From: Verrucomicrobiota bacterium
Lineage (GTDB): Bacteria; Verrucomicrobiota; Verrucomicrobiae; Opitutales; CG1-02-43-26
Direction: 5' to 3'
Length of the DNA: 64,000 bases
Assembly: GCA_013289195.1 (NCBI GenBank)
Contig: JABDAI010000003.1
Coordinates: 1 to 64,000 of the forward strand
The notes under the pieces are model-generated. The model saw only the letters and a list, made by a program, of their open reading frames with translations. It ran no database searches and was not told the origin of the DNA. Positions 46,866-55,681 of this stretch are shown here, piece after piece (the stretch's first letter is position 1; every line of letters begins with the position of its first letter). The translations under genes were made by a program, and so were the position numbers.

Positions 46866-48275
46866 TTACGATTTTTCCCGAGGCTTTTTCCCTATAAGAT
46901 CAAATTTAATAGGACAGCCATTGAGTTGAAAAGCATCGTTAAATCCCGTTTCCAAGTAACGTTTATAAGAATCTTCTAAACGCATTTCTTGGTTACAGTA
47001 AATACGAATACGGAAAGGATTATTGGCTACTTGAAGTGCGTAATAAACCTTGAAACGTCTGCCATGGACGACATGAGGTTTTTGCTTTTCCATCAATTCT
47101 TGAAGTACTTTATTAATTCTTCCGGTAGAGAGCTTCTTTTGCATACGGTCGAAAATCGCTTTGGCTCGGCGCAGTATTTCATCGATTCCATAACCTTCCG
47201 TAGCAGATGTAAAGATAATGGGAGAATCCGGAAGAAAAAACAGTTCTTTTCGGATTGCTTTTACAAACTCTTTACGAAAATCAGCTTCAGTTTCGTAGCC
47301 TTCTAAAGGTTCTACAGCAAACTTTTTTAAAGCAAAGTCCCATTTATTGACGACTATTACTAAACCTCGCCCAACTTCTAAGATATCTCCAGCGATTTTC
47401 TTATCGAGTTTTGTAATTCCTTCTAACGCATCTATTATAAGAAACGCGACATCCGCGCTTTCTATAGATTGAATTGTCCGCAGACCCGAAAAATAGTCGA
47501 CTGAAGTTTTCACCTTCGATCTGGGACGTAGACCTGCTGTATCGATTAATTGAAAATGCCAAGAAGTATTATCCGGAGCTTCGTAGTCTAAATTCACCAA
47601 AATAGAATCCCGAGTTGTACCCGGCATATCGCTCACTATCAGACGATCAGCTTTCAAGAGTTTGTTAGTCAAAGAAGACTTCCCTACATTAGGTCTTCCA
47701 GTAAAGCAGATACGGATACGAGATTTTAAAGACCTTAGTTCGGTTTCATCAGACGAAGGCTCAGGAACAGGACCAAGGAGGTAAAAAATTTTGTCCAAAA
47801 GTTCTTCGGCATTCGTACCATGTTCTGCGGAGACGGAAATTGTATCCTTAAATCCAAGACGGTAGAAATCATTAGTTAAATGAGAATGTTTTTGAGAATC
47901 GATTTTATTAATTACAAGCACAGTGGGCTTGCCATATTTACGAAGCTTTTTGGCAACCATTTCATCTTGAGGTGTAAGTCCATCTTGAGTATCCACAACG
48001 AAAAGAATTAAAGAAGCTGCTTCGAGCGCAAAATCGACTTGCTCTTCGGTAGCTTGATTAACTTCTTCGGTAGACATTACCGTAGGTTTCATCCCCAAAC
48101 CACCAGTATCCATCAAAATGAAATTATCTTGAACTTCCTCCATCACAACATCGCGTGTGACGCCTGGTTGATCATGTACAATGGATAAGCGCTTTCCAAC
48201 GAGACGGTTAAAAAGACGACTTTTACCGACATTAGGACGGCCTACTATAGCTACACTGCGTGATGGATCGATCAT
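46866..48275 (-). CDS. der: ribosome-assembly GTPase Der (EngA)
   Basis: Der is an essential double GTPase needed for 50S subunit maturation. Two G domains are clear: the first with GRPNVGKS at 12-19 and NKID near 123, the second with GRPNVGKS at 193-200 and NKWDFA near 313. A C-terminal KH-like domain contains KPHVVHGRRFKVYYALQ and GCPIKFDLIGK. The 469-residue length is typical. It precedes fmt on the minus strand. Confidence 0.97.
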   Translation of the reverse strand: MIDPSRSVAIVGRPNVGKSRLFNRLVGKRLSIVHDQPGVTRDVVMEEVQDNFILMDTGGLGMKPTVMSTEEVNQATEEQVDFALEAASLILFVVDTQDGLTPQDEMVAKKLRKYGKPTVLVINKIDSQKHSHLTNDFYRLGFKDTISVSAEHGTNAEELLDKIFYLLGPVPEPSSDETELRSLKSRIRICFTGRPNVGKSSLTNKLLKADRLIVSDMPGTTRDSILVNLDYEAPDNTSWHFQLIDTAGLRPRSKVKTSVDYFSGLRTIQSIESADVAFLIIDALEGITKLDKKIAGDILEVGRGLVIVVNKWDFALKKFAVEPLEGYETEADFRKEFVKAIRKELFFLPDSPIIFTSATEGYGIDEILRRAKAIFDRMQKKLSTGRINKVLQELMEKQKPHVVHGRRFKVYYALQVANNPFRIRIYCNQEMRLEDSYKRYLETGFNDAFQLNGCPIKFDLIGKKPREKS

Positions 48276-48378
48276 TGATACTTCTCAAATTCTATGACTT
48301 AGGTTAACATAATATTCATTGCAAAAATCAATGGCAAACAAAATATACTTGAATTTTCAAAGTAAAATAGGCGTCTAG

Positions 48379-48543
48379 CTTCAAGAAAATCCATTTCAAA
48401 ATCCTCCACCATTTGAAGAACTCATTGGTGATCTAAACGGGTCTTATTCTATACGTATTAATATCCAACATAGACTTATTTATCAAATACTAGCAGATCA
48501 AAATATTGTAAAAATTTTGAGTATGTGGAATCATTACGAATGA
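48379..48543 (+). pseudogene. remnant of a YoeB/Txe-family toxin
   Basis: A 54-codon open fragment, directly after an in-frame TAG, encodes LQENPFQNPPPFEELIGDLN and ends SIRINIQHRLIYQILADQNI and a final WNHYE. This matches the C-terminal half of RelE-superfamily toxins of the YoeB/Txe type (NPF...L.GDL.G.YS.RI...HRL.Y.V, ending in HY). The N-terminal half and a YefM-like antitoxin are missing, so it is a decayed toxin-antitoxin locus. The rest of the 335-base gap (48276-48610) holds nothing else recognisable. Confidence 0.75.
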
Positions 48544-48610
48544 GGATATTTAAATCAATTAGCTTCGAAACTAAATCTTGAATTCCCTAAGGAAAAAAAT
48601 ATCCGAAATA

Positions 48611-49102
48611 TCAGAAGTAATTATTTCCACCTCTTTGAGCTGCTAATTCCGCCTCTTGGCCCATTGTAAGATGTCGTGATTCAAATGGTACTTCCTGGTT
48701 TACAATCGTATATTGAACTACCGTTGGCTGAACTACAGGCGCTGCAAAAGAATTAGATGGTTGCACATACATGGTTTCCGGATAAGGATTAGCTGGCATT
48801 TGATAATAGGGCTGAGTGTTACCTACTTGCGGGTATACATAACTGTTATTATAGCCATTTGAGAATCCATTTGCCTGAACAGTTACTACTGGAGGTTGTT
48901 GATATTGATTAGGATTATATCCATTCACAGGCCCTTGATAAAAAGCTGTTGCATCAAAAGCTTGTGGAGCATAGGATATACCTTGTTGAACCGAAAAGTT
49001 ATTAAGATTCCCAGCATTTTGGGGAATAATGTTATTATATATTCCGTAACTGCTTGGTGCAGGCTGAAAATTAGGATTTTGTACTGGATATTGATAATTC
49101 AT
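48611..49102 (-). CDS. Q/N/P/Y-rich low-complexity protein
   Basis: This 163-residue protein is almost wholly low complexity, dominated by Asn, Gln, Pro, Tyr and Val, with no signal peptide or membrane helix. Its start (MNYQYPVQNPNFQP, then YNNIIPQNAGNLNNFSVQQG) lines up with that of the next gene upstream (49260-49913). The ends also match: LTMGQEAE here against VTMGEEAV there. The two are therefore paralogues by tandem duplication. The composition is prion-like and may promote condensates or host interactions. Function unknown. Confidence 0.6.
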   Translation of the reverse strand: MNYQYPVQNPNFQPAPSSYGIYNNIIPQNAGNLNNFSVQQGISYAPQAFDATAFYQGPVNGYNPNQYQQPPVVTVQANGFSNGYNNSYVYPQVGNTQPYYQMPANPYPETMYVQPSNSFAAPVVQPTVVQYTIVNQEVPFESRHLTMGQEAELAAQRGGNNYF

Positions 49103-49186
49103 ATTCTTTAACGTTAATGTTATTATTTATTCTCACTTTAATATAAAGAACTATTTTTCTAATGTGTCAATGCTTTATTCTAATAG

Positions 49187-49218
49187 AAAAAGGTGAAAAA
49201 CTGAATCTTCACCTTTTT
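49187..49218 (-). terminator. terminator of the upstream Q/N-rich gene
   Basis: AAAAAGGTGAA (49187-49197) pairs perfectly with TTCACCTTTTT (49208-49218) around a 10-base loop. The A and T runs on the two sides make it work in either direction; it follows the minus-strand gene ending at 49260. Confidence 0.85.
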
Positions 49219-49259
49219 GTTATTTGCAATGAGTTTTTATTTCTTATATAAAATCCAGA

Positions 49260-49913
49260 TTATCTGAAATTTACTTGGGAATTCCCTTCTTTAATAACTC
49301 TGCCTGTATAGTCTGTGTAAGAGGCAGCCGCCACAGTAAAAGGGCTAGATTCTACTGCTTCTTCACCCATGGTCACGTCTCTTGCTGGATCAGAAGAGGG
49401 CATTTGTAAGGAAGGATATGATGGAATCTGACATCTTGCTATATTATCATCCATCATAGGAGCTGATGATGCTGCTAAAGGATTCTGTATCAAAGCATTA
49501 AAGGCGTCTGCTGGCTGATTTGGATTAGGATTAAAATAAGCATTTGGAAATTCGCTTATTCCCATTGCTTGAACAGGTTGAACCGGAAATTCAGAACTCT
49601 GCATGCTTGTATTTGCCTGCTGCTGCTGCTGAACTGTATAGTCGTTAAAAAGTGCTTGATAAGGCTCTGCTGAATAAGAAGCTCCTCCTTGTGGTGCACC
49701 GTATGTGGATTGTTGAACTGTATAGTCACTAAAAAGTGCTTGATAAGCAGCTATTGAATTAGAAGCTCCTCCTTGTGGTGCATTATAGGTGGATTGTTGA
49801 ACCCCATAGTTATAAAAATTCCCATTATTTTGTGGAATGCTATAACTGCTATAACCACTTGCAGGAAATTGTGTAGGAAACTGATTTTGATTATACTGAG
49901 AATAATTATTCAT
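49260..49913 (-). CDS. Q/N-rich protein with 28-residue tandem repeats
   Basis: This 217-residue protein of unknown function is rich in Gln, Asn, Ser, Tyr and Ala. Residues 38-65 and 66-93 are a nearly exact tandem repeat beginning VQQSTYxAPQGGAS and ending YQALFxDYT, followed by a third partial start and a run of five Gln. The N-terminus and the late TMGEEA motif are shared with the smaller protein at 48611-49102. There is no signal peptide. The prion-like composition and repeats point to a fast-evolving, possibly host-directed protein. Confidence 0.6.
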   Translation of the reverse strand: MNNYSQYNQNQFPTQFPASGYSSYSIPQNNGNFYNYGVQQSTYNAPQGGASNSIAAYQALFSDYTVQQSTYGAPQGGASYSAEPYQALFNDYTVQQQQQANTSMQSSEFPVQPVQAMGISEFPNAYFNPNPNQPADAFNALIQNPLAASSAPMMDDNIARCQIPSYPSLQMPSSDPARDVTMGEEAVESSPFTVAAASYTDYTGRVIKEGNSQVNFR

Positions 49914-50039
49914 AATTTTTTTAATTTAATATTAATTTTTATTATTTATTTGAAATAAATATTAAAAAACATTTCAGATAGTATGTCAATAATAATTCTA
50001 TTAACAAATAATAGTTAAATTAAATCAGTGATCCCAAAA

Positions 50040-51200
50040 CTAATCCACACAAGAACTCAACCATTCGGCAGCGCCCAATTTATCAGCACTAATTAATAAA
50101 TTCCTTAATTTATTTGCTTGAATCAATATTTCTTCCCTCCGCTTTGGACTTTTGATACATTCAATTAATTCATCATTTAATATCTTAGAATTTGCATCAT
50201 TTTGTATATACTCAGGATAAACAGTTTCTTTCAACAAGATGTTTGCCATACCTAATTTATCTATATCCACAATCATTCGGCCTATAATATAAGTAAACAT
50301 ATTTGCCTTATAAAGAATCGCTCCAGGAATTCCAGCCAAGGCACAGGCTAATGACATAGTTCCTGAGCTTCCTAAAAGCGCTTTTCCTGAAATTGCGTTT
50401 TTAGTATTACATTGACATAGTTTAATTTTATTCTTTAGCGCCTTCTTTTTACTCAAACAATTCTCTAACACTGATTTGATTTTCTCTGTAGGATATATCA
50501 CTAATGCCTGCTCATTTGGATAAGGTTGTAGCAACAATTCAAAAGCATCGAGCATTATAGGGAAAATACGGCTAACAGCTATTTTTCGGCTACCAGGGAG
50601 GAGTAAAATCGGACCTTTTGCATCGAATTTTATAGGAGAGTGATAATCAGGGAGTAAAAATGGGTGTCCTACAAAATGAACATCTAAATCCGTATCTTTA
50701 TAGCAATCGACTTCAAAAGGAAAAATCACTCCTAAGCTATTGAGATATTTTGCCATAGCAAAACGACGTTTCGATTTCCAAGCCCAGATTTGAGGGCCTA
50801 TGTAATAACAAAGCTTGATAGCTCCCCCTGCTTTATCACAAAGTTTTTCTTCAAATAGCTTTTTCGCTAGGCGTAAATTAAATCCGGGATAATCGACAAA
50901 GCAAATTGTCTTGGGTTTGTAGCTTTTAATCCAGTTGAAAATAGCGTCAAATAATTCCTTAAAAAACGTATAATTTTTCAATACCTCCAAAAGCCCTACG
51001 ACAGAACTTTCCGTCAAATCCCATAACAAATCAGCTCCTACTTCTTTTAGTTTCTTCCCTCCCAAGGCGGAAACTTTTAATCCAGGTCTTAATATAAGGA
51101 GTTGTTTAAGAATTTCTGCAGCATGTTCATCGCCAGAATGCTCACCTGCGATAATTAAAAGATCAGGTCTTTTCTTAGGTACTGGTAGTACTATACTCAT
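50040..51200 (-). CDS. lpxB: lipid-A-disaccharide synthase
   Basis: LpxB is a family GT19 glycosyltransferase that joins UDP-diacylglucosamine to lipid X, giving the lipid A disaccharide. GEHSGDEHAAEILKQL is at 19-34, FVDYPGFNLRLAKKL near 96, and YYIGPQIWAWKSKR near 132. LLPGSRKIAVSRIFP and GSSGTMSLACALAGIPGAI lie in the C-terminal domain. At 386 residues it is a standard-length enzyme, unlike the long fused form in Chlamydia. It is last in the lysS-lolC-lolD-Gfo/Idh-lpxB run and overlaps the Gfo/Idh gene by 26 bases. Confidence 0.95.
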   Translation of the reverse strand: MSIVLPVPKKRPDLLIIAGEHSGDEHAAEILKQLLILRPGLKVSALGGKKLKEVGADLLWDLTESSVVGLLEVLKNYTFFKELFDAIFNWIKSYKPKTICFVDYPGFNLRLAKKLFEEKLCDKAGGAIKLCYYIGPQIWAWKSKRRFAMAKYLNSLGVIFPFEVDCYKDTDLDVHFVGHPFLLPDYHSPIKFDAKGPILLLPGSRKIAVSRIFPIMLDAFELLLQPYPNEQALVIYPTEKIKSVLENCLSKKKALKNKIKLCQCNTKNAISGKALLGSSGTMSLACALAGIPGAILYKANMFTYIIGRMIVDIDKLGMANILLKETVYPEYIQNDANSKILNDELIECIKSPKRREEILIQANKLRNLLISADKLGAAEWLSSCVD

Positions 51201-52146
51201 CGATTTTCATAGACTTTTTTACTTGACCTTGAATTTGCTGGGTAATTTGTAAAGCCACATCCAGGGCAGAGCTTCCTAAAGAAATGTCGACTTTGGGTTT
51301 TGAAGCCTCATTAATACACTGAATAAAGGCCGCAAGTTCTACCTTCAAAGGTTCGGCTTTGTCAATGGGTATTTCTTCCTTTTCTAATCCCGAAGATCCT
51401 TTTCGGATCAAATGACCTGTTTGATTCATAAAATCCAAAGATAAATAAGTTGAGGGCTGAAAAACTCGAATCTCTCTCACTTTTTTAAGGCTAACACGGC
51501 TTGCATTTAAATTGGCAATAGCACCGTTTTCAAAAGTAATTCGGGCATTGGCAATGTCTTCCGTATTTAGAAGCACACAGACACCTATGGATTCAATTTT
51601 TTTGATCGGCGATTGGATAAGCTGCATGATAATACTAATATCATGTATCATAAGGTCCAAAACTACCCCTACTTCGGTTCCCCGAGGATTAAAAGGAGCC
51701 AAACGATCAACAGTAATGTATTGAGGATTGTTAATGACTTTTTCTAGATAACTAATAACTGGATTGTAATGTTCAACATGTCCCACTTGAACAACACAGT
51801 TTTTTACTTTAGCTAATTTTGCAATCTCCATAGCCTCGTTAACACTTGTACAAAGCGGCTTCTCAATCAGTAAATGACACCCCACTTCTAGTAGTTCCAT
51901 GGCAACTTCATGATGTTTAGGAGTCGGTACCACAACACTGACTGCATCACAGGCCTCCCCTAATTCTTTTAGGGAATTAAATCTTTTACAGGAATACAAA
52001 TTACAAATCTCTTGTGCGCGTTTATCATCAATTTCATAGATTCCAACAAACTCGCACTGCTCTAATTCATTATATACGCGCGCATGAACTTGTCCTAAAA
52101 AGCCAACTCCAGCTACTCCACATCTAATTTTTTTATTATTTGTCAT
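51175..52146 (-). CDS. Gfo/Idh/MocA-family oxidoreductase, possibly lipid A related
   Basis: This 323-residue NAD(P)-dependent sugar oxidoreductase has GVAGVGFLGQVHARVY at the start for the Rossmann fold. EKPLC carries the family lysine near 94, and the C-terminal domain contains VLDLMIHDISIIMQL. Proteins of this branch are often encoded beside lpx genes. One studied member, GnnA, oxidises UDP-GlcNAc at C3 so that lipid A can carry amide-linked acyl chains. The overlap with lpxB by 26 bases and the position after lolD support a lipid A role. No gnnB-like aminotransferase is in the window, so this is inference. Confidence 0.85.
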   Translation of the reverse strand: MTNNKKIRCGVAGVGFLGQVHARVYNELEQCEFVGIYEIDDKRAQEICNLYSCKRFNSLKELGEACDAVSVVVPTPKHHEVAMELLEVGCHLLIEKPLCTSVNEAMEIAKLAKVKNCVVQVGHVEHYNPVISYLEKVINNPQYITVDRLAPFNPRGTEVGVVLDLMIHDISIIMQLIQSPIKKIESIGVCVLLNTEDIANARITFENGAIANLNASRVSLKKVREIRVFQPSTYLSLDFMNQTGHLIRKGSSGLEKEEIPIDKAEPLKVELAAFIQCINEASKPKVDISLGSSALDVALQITQQIQGQVKKSMKIDEYSTTST

Positions 52147-52150
52147 GAAA

Positions 52151-52852
52151 TTACTTTATTTCAAGCTTCCCAAAAGTTAAAAATCCTTGTCGCTGTGTTT
52201 GCTCTGCAAAATCAGGATTATGTGTGACGAGTATTAGACTTGTTTGGACCTCACTGCAAAGAGAAAGTAATAACTCCATAACACCTAATCCCGTTTTTTC
52301 ATCGAGATTACCTGTAGGTTCATCTGCAACAATGACCCGAGGATTATTCATCAAAGCCCGGGCAATTGAAACTCTTTGAGCCTCTCCTCCCGAAAGTTGA
52401 TTAGACAAATGCGTCATTCGATTTTTAAGTCCCACAACATTCAGTAATTCCCGCGCGCGCTCCTTATCCTCAAGCTCCAGAGGTCCAATAAGCCGCTTAG
52501 CCATCAGAACATTTTCTAGTGCATTAAGTTCAGGAATTAAATAGTGGGATTGGAAAATAAGTCCAAAGAAATTCCCTCTCTGCTTAGCCAAATTAAAATG
52601 TTTATATTTTGAAACCGTTTTACCCTCCCAAAGTACTTCTCCGCTATCAGGATTTTCTAACAAAGTAATCAGATTTAGCAATGTCGTTTTACCGGCCCCA
52701 GATTCGCCGCGAATACTCAAGCTTTCACCCGCATTTAAGCTTAAGTCTATTCCATCAATAACGTGAATTTTTTCTCTATGCGGTGTAGCAAAGGATTTTT
52801 TAAGCTTCTTCGCTTCTAAAACAAAGGGTGATTTTAGTGGCAAATCAGTCAT
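52151..52852 (-). CDS. lolD: lipoprotein-release ABC ATPase
   Basis: LolD powers the extraction of lipoproteins from the inner membrane for transport to the outer membrane. It is 233 residues long, with Walker A GESGAGKTT at 49-57, Q-loop LIFQSHYLIPEL, signature LSGGEAQR and Walker B VIVADEPTGNLDEKTG. It is encoded with an eight-base overlap after the lolC-like permease gene, which makes the assignment secure against other MacB-type ATPases. Confidence 0.93.
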   Translation of the reverse strand: MTDLPLKSPFVLEAKKLKKSFATPHREKIHVIDGIDLSLNAGESLSIRGESGAGKTTLLNLITLLENPDSGEVLWEGKTVSKYKHFNLAKQRGNFFGLIFQSHYLIPELNALENVLMAKRLIGPLELEDKERARELLNVVGLKNRMTHLSNQLSGGEAQRVSIARALMNNPRVIVADEPTGNLDEKTGLGVMELLLSLCSEVQTSLILVTHNPDFAEQTQRQGFLTFGKLEIK

Positions 52853-54083
52853 TTCTTAAAGCTTCAGAAGGTTTTAAACGAGCTGCTTTTATGGCCGGCA
52901 ATAATCCAGCCATGGTGGCGATGAGGATGGCACTTAAACTAATTATTAGGAAGTCACTTAATAAGAAATGGGCGGGTACTTCAGTAAATTGATAAAAATT
53001 CGATAACACATCTTTGCGCTGTGTAATGCCTAAAATAGTATGAATAATACCATTTCTAAAATAGATAGCTATGATACCAAAAATACAACCGAGTATAGTA
53101 CCGACAATACCTATAAAAAACCCCTGAAAGCAGAAACTAAAGGCTATCTGGCTGGATGTTCCACCCATTGCGCCAATTAAGCCAATTTCACGAATTTTAC
53201 GAATCACACTTGTCATTAAAGAACTGGCAATAGAGAATGACGCTACTAATATAATAAATATCATTATAAAGAACATCATCGTCTTTTCGAGCTTTAAAAC
53301 AAAAAGGTAATCTTGATTATATTTATCCTCCATCCAGCTAGATATTATATAAGGAGAATTTGCAAAAGCTTTTTTAAGCTCGGAAGTGGCAAAATGAATA
53401 TCAACTCCGGGTTTCAATTTTATACTCACCCCATGAATCCCCTCCCCCATTCCGTATAATTCTTGCATAAGACTTAAAGCAACGAGAGCTGATTTCGAAT
53501 CTATCGCGTTCCATCCGGTTTCGTAAATACCAACAACTTTTAGTTCACGTGGGAGTAAAACCTCATCCTTTTTCATATGTTCAAGCATCAGGGGGGTATA
53601 AACTTCAACAGAAGAACCCACTTTTGCTGCTATAGAAGCAGCAAATCCTGAACCTAATATAATAGAGTTTTCATCAAGATCTTTAAGATCACCGGCAATA
53701 AGGTAACTTTTAATGGGAAGGACTTTATCTTCTAATTCAAAGTCAATTCCTTTTAATAAAGGAAAACCGGGATAATCTCCATTTTTAAGCATTACCATCC
53801 CTAGAGCATGAGGAGCAACGGCTTCAACGAATTCGAACTTCTTTACCTTATCGATAAACTCCTGCGAATTGTAGATAATCGCATTGGAAGTAATTCTAAT
53901 ATCTCCTGTTGCATTGTGTACGGTTTCGCGCATTTTTTCAGCAAAGCCATTCATTACGGTAGTCACAACTACAAGGACCATAACCCCCAAAGTCACACCA
54001 ATAATTGCCATTACGGCAAAAAAGGAAAATCGCTTTCCTGAAGGAAAAAGTTGCTTAAATGCTAAGTAAAAATACCAAGGCAT
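52845..54083 (-). CDS. lolC: lipoprotein-release ABC permease (LolC/LolE)
   Basis: This 412-residue permease would release lipoproteins to LolA. The N-terminal helix and loop (FFAVMAIIGVTLGVMVLVVVT) and the VMNGFAEKMRETVHNATGDI stretch are characteristic of LolC/E. A periplasmic domain follows, then three C-terminal helices with VIRKIREIGLIGAMGGT. Only one permease gene is present, so a homodimer is likely, as in LolF systems. The gene lies 5 bases after lysS and overlaps lolD. Confidence 0.92.
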   Translation of the reverse strand: MPWYFYLAFKQLFPSGKRFSFFAVMAIIGVTLGVMVLVVVTTVMNGFAEKMRETVHNATGDIRITSNAIIYNSQEFIDKVKKFEFVEAVAPHALGMVMLKNGDYPGFPLLKGIDFELEDKVLPIKSYLIAGDLKDLDENSIILGSGFAASIAAKVGSSVEVYTPLMLEHMKKDEVLLPRELKVVGIYETGWNAIDSKSALVALSLMQELYGMGEGIHGVSIKLKPGVDIHFATSELKKAFANSPYIISSWMEDKYNQDYLFVLKLEKTMMFFIMIFIILVASFSIASSLMTSVIRKIREIGLIGAMGGTSSQIAFSFCFQGFFIGIVGTILGCIFGIIAIYFRNGIIHTILGITQRKDVLSNFYQFTEVPAHFLLSDFLIISLSAILIATMAGLLPAIKAARLKPSEALRND

Positions 54084-54088
54084 GCTTA

Positions 54089-55555
54089 TTATTGAGGTCT
54101 TAACGTCGGATACAATATAGTATCACGGATATTAGAAGCTCCCGTCAATAAAATAATTAGACGATCAATCCCTATACCCATGCCGCCTGCTGGGGGCATA
54201 CCATGTTCCATTGCTTGAATAAATTCGTAATCCACACAGTGCTGATCCTCGCCGGCTTGGAATTCGAGCATTTGCTTTTGAACTATTGGGTCATTTTGCT
54301 CAGAATAGGCTGGAGCAATTTCTTGTCCATTAATACAGAGTTCAAAGACATCGATAACCGATGGATCATCTTGATTGATCTTTGCCAAGGGGCAAAGATC
54401 TTTAGGAATATGCGTCACAAAGGTAGGTTGGATTAAAGTAGGCTCAATTAATTTTTCAAAGACATTATTGGTGACTTCAAAATCTTCATGTTTGGGATCA
54501 ACAAAGATTCCAAATTGCTTACAAGCAGCAAGCTTTTCTTCCTTCGACCGGGTAAACCAATTAGGATCCTTAGTGGCTTCTTTTATCAATTGCTTATAAG
54601 AAACTTCCCTCCATTTTCCGCCTAAATCAATAACCTGGCCATTGGATTGCTCAATTTGTGTCGAACCTATCACCGTTTTACATAGATGTTGAATTAGGTC
54701 ATAAACTAAACTCATCATCCCCCGAAAGTCGGTATAAGATTGATAAACTTCAAGCATGGTAAATTCGGGATTATGCTTGCGAGAAAGACCTTCATTACGA
54801 AAGACCCGCCCTAACTCAAATACACGATCCATTCCTCCGACAAGCATGCGTTTTAAATAGAGCTCATGACAAATACGGAGAAAAAAGTTATGATCCAAAG
54901 CTCTCATATGCGTCTCAAATGGGCGCGCCGCAGCCCCGCCGGGCACGGCCTGAAGACAAGGAGTTTCTACCTCGACAAAATCACGACTCCATAAGAAGTT
55001 TCTAATTTCCTTAATGACTTCACTACGAATAAAAAACCGCTTACGTGCCTCTTGATTAATAATGATATCTAAATGCCGTTCACGATAACGCTGTTCATCA
55101 TCTGTTAGACCATGCCATTTTTCTGGTAAAGGTCTCAAAGATTTTGATAGAAGGGCATAATTTGTGACTTTAATAGTGATCTCACCTGTCTTCGTCTTAA
55201 AGAGGTGTCCTTTTGCCCCTATTATATCACCAATGTCCAATTTTTTAAAAGCTTCGTATGCAGAATCGCCAATCTCTTCAGCCTTAAAATAAAGCTGAAT
55301 TTGACCCGAACGATCTTGAATTTTAACAAAACTAGCCTTACCCATAGCACGAAAAACGAGTATTCTTCCGGCAACACAGACCTCAGGGCTACTTTGTGTT
55401 TCTTCATCATAAAGAGCTATAGCCTCTACCGAAGTTTGTTTTTGTTCCCAGTTGGCACGAAAGGGGTCATACCCTTCCTTCCGCATAGCCTCTAACTTTG
55501 CCATACGAACTGCATATAAATCGCTCGTTTCTACTATTGATGGTGATTCACTCAT
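54089..55555 (-). CDS. lysS: lysyl-tRNA synthetase (class II)
   Basis: LysS charges tRNA-Lys. The N-terminal OB-fold anticodon domain (about 55-150) and the class II core are complete at 488 residues. Motif 2 is FRNEGLSRKHNPEFTMLE; motif 3 is GMGIGIDRLIILLTG. The full anticodon domain rules out an EpmA/PoxA-type lysyltransferase, which would lack it. It heads the run lysS-lolC-lolD-Gfo/Idh-lpxB. A TATAAT box lies 54 bases upstream. Confidence 0.97.
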   Translation of the reverse strand: MSESPSIVETSDLYAVRMAKLEAMRKEGYDPFRANWEQKQTSVEAIALYDEETQSSPEVCVAGRILVFRAMGKASFVKIQDRSGQIQLYFKAEEIGDSAYEAFKKLDIGDIIGAKGHLFKTKTGEITIKVTNYALLSKSLRPLPEKWHGLTDDEQRYRERHLDIIINQEARKRFFIRSEVIKEIRNFLWSRDFVEVETPCLQAVPGGAAARPFETHMRALDHNFFLRICHELYLKRMLVGGMDRVFELGRVFRNEGLSRKHNPEFTMLEVYQSYTDFRGMMSLVYDLIQHLCKTVIGSTQIEQSNGQVIDLGGKWREVSYKQLIKEATKDPNWFTRSKEEKLAACKQFGIFVDPKHEDFEVTNNVFEKLIEPTLIQPTFVTHIPKDLCPLAKINQDDPSVIDVFELCINGQEIAPAYSEQNDPIVQKQMLEFQAGEDQHCVDYEFIQAMEHGMPPAGGMGIGIDRLIILLTGASNIRDTILYPTLRPQ

Positions 55556-55590
55556 AGATTATCAAAAAGGCAATACTACAACAAGGCAGT

Positions 55591-55614
55591 CTTGTTGACA
55601 AGTTTAATATTATA
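55591..55614 (-). promoter_or_regulatory. possible lysS promoter with an adjacent inverted repeat
   Basis: On the minus strand a perfect -10 box TATAAT lies at 55609-55614, 54 bases before the lysS ATG; no convincing -35 box was found. Just downstream, CTTGT and ACAAG (55591-55602) form a 5-bp inverted repeat with a 2-base centre, which may be an operator or a leader hairpin. Confidence 0.4.
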
Positions 55615-55681
55615 GCCAATTGATATCGAAGTCAGGAAAAACTCAAAAACAAGAAAACGCATCCGAGAGGATTCTTGCAGT

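Noticed and set aside
49610..49635. CRISPR-like or microsatellite repeat (GCTGCTGCTG run)
   Set aside because: It is the glutamine-coding run of the Q/N-rich protein, with no spacers.
54089..55555. EpmA/PoxA lysyltransferase as partner for KamA
   Set aside because: The protein has the full OB-fold anticodon domain of LysS, which EpmA lacks.
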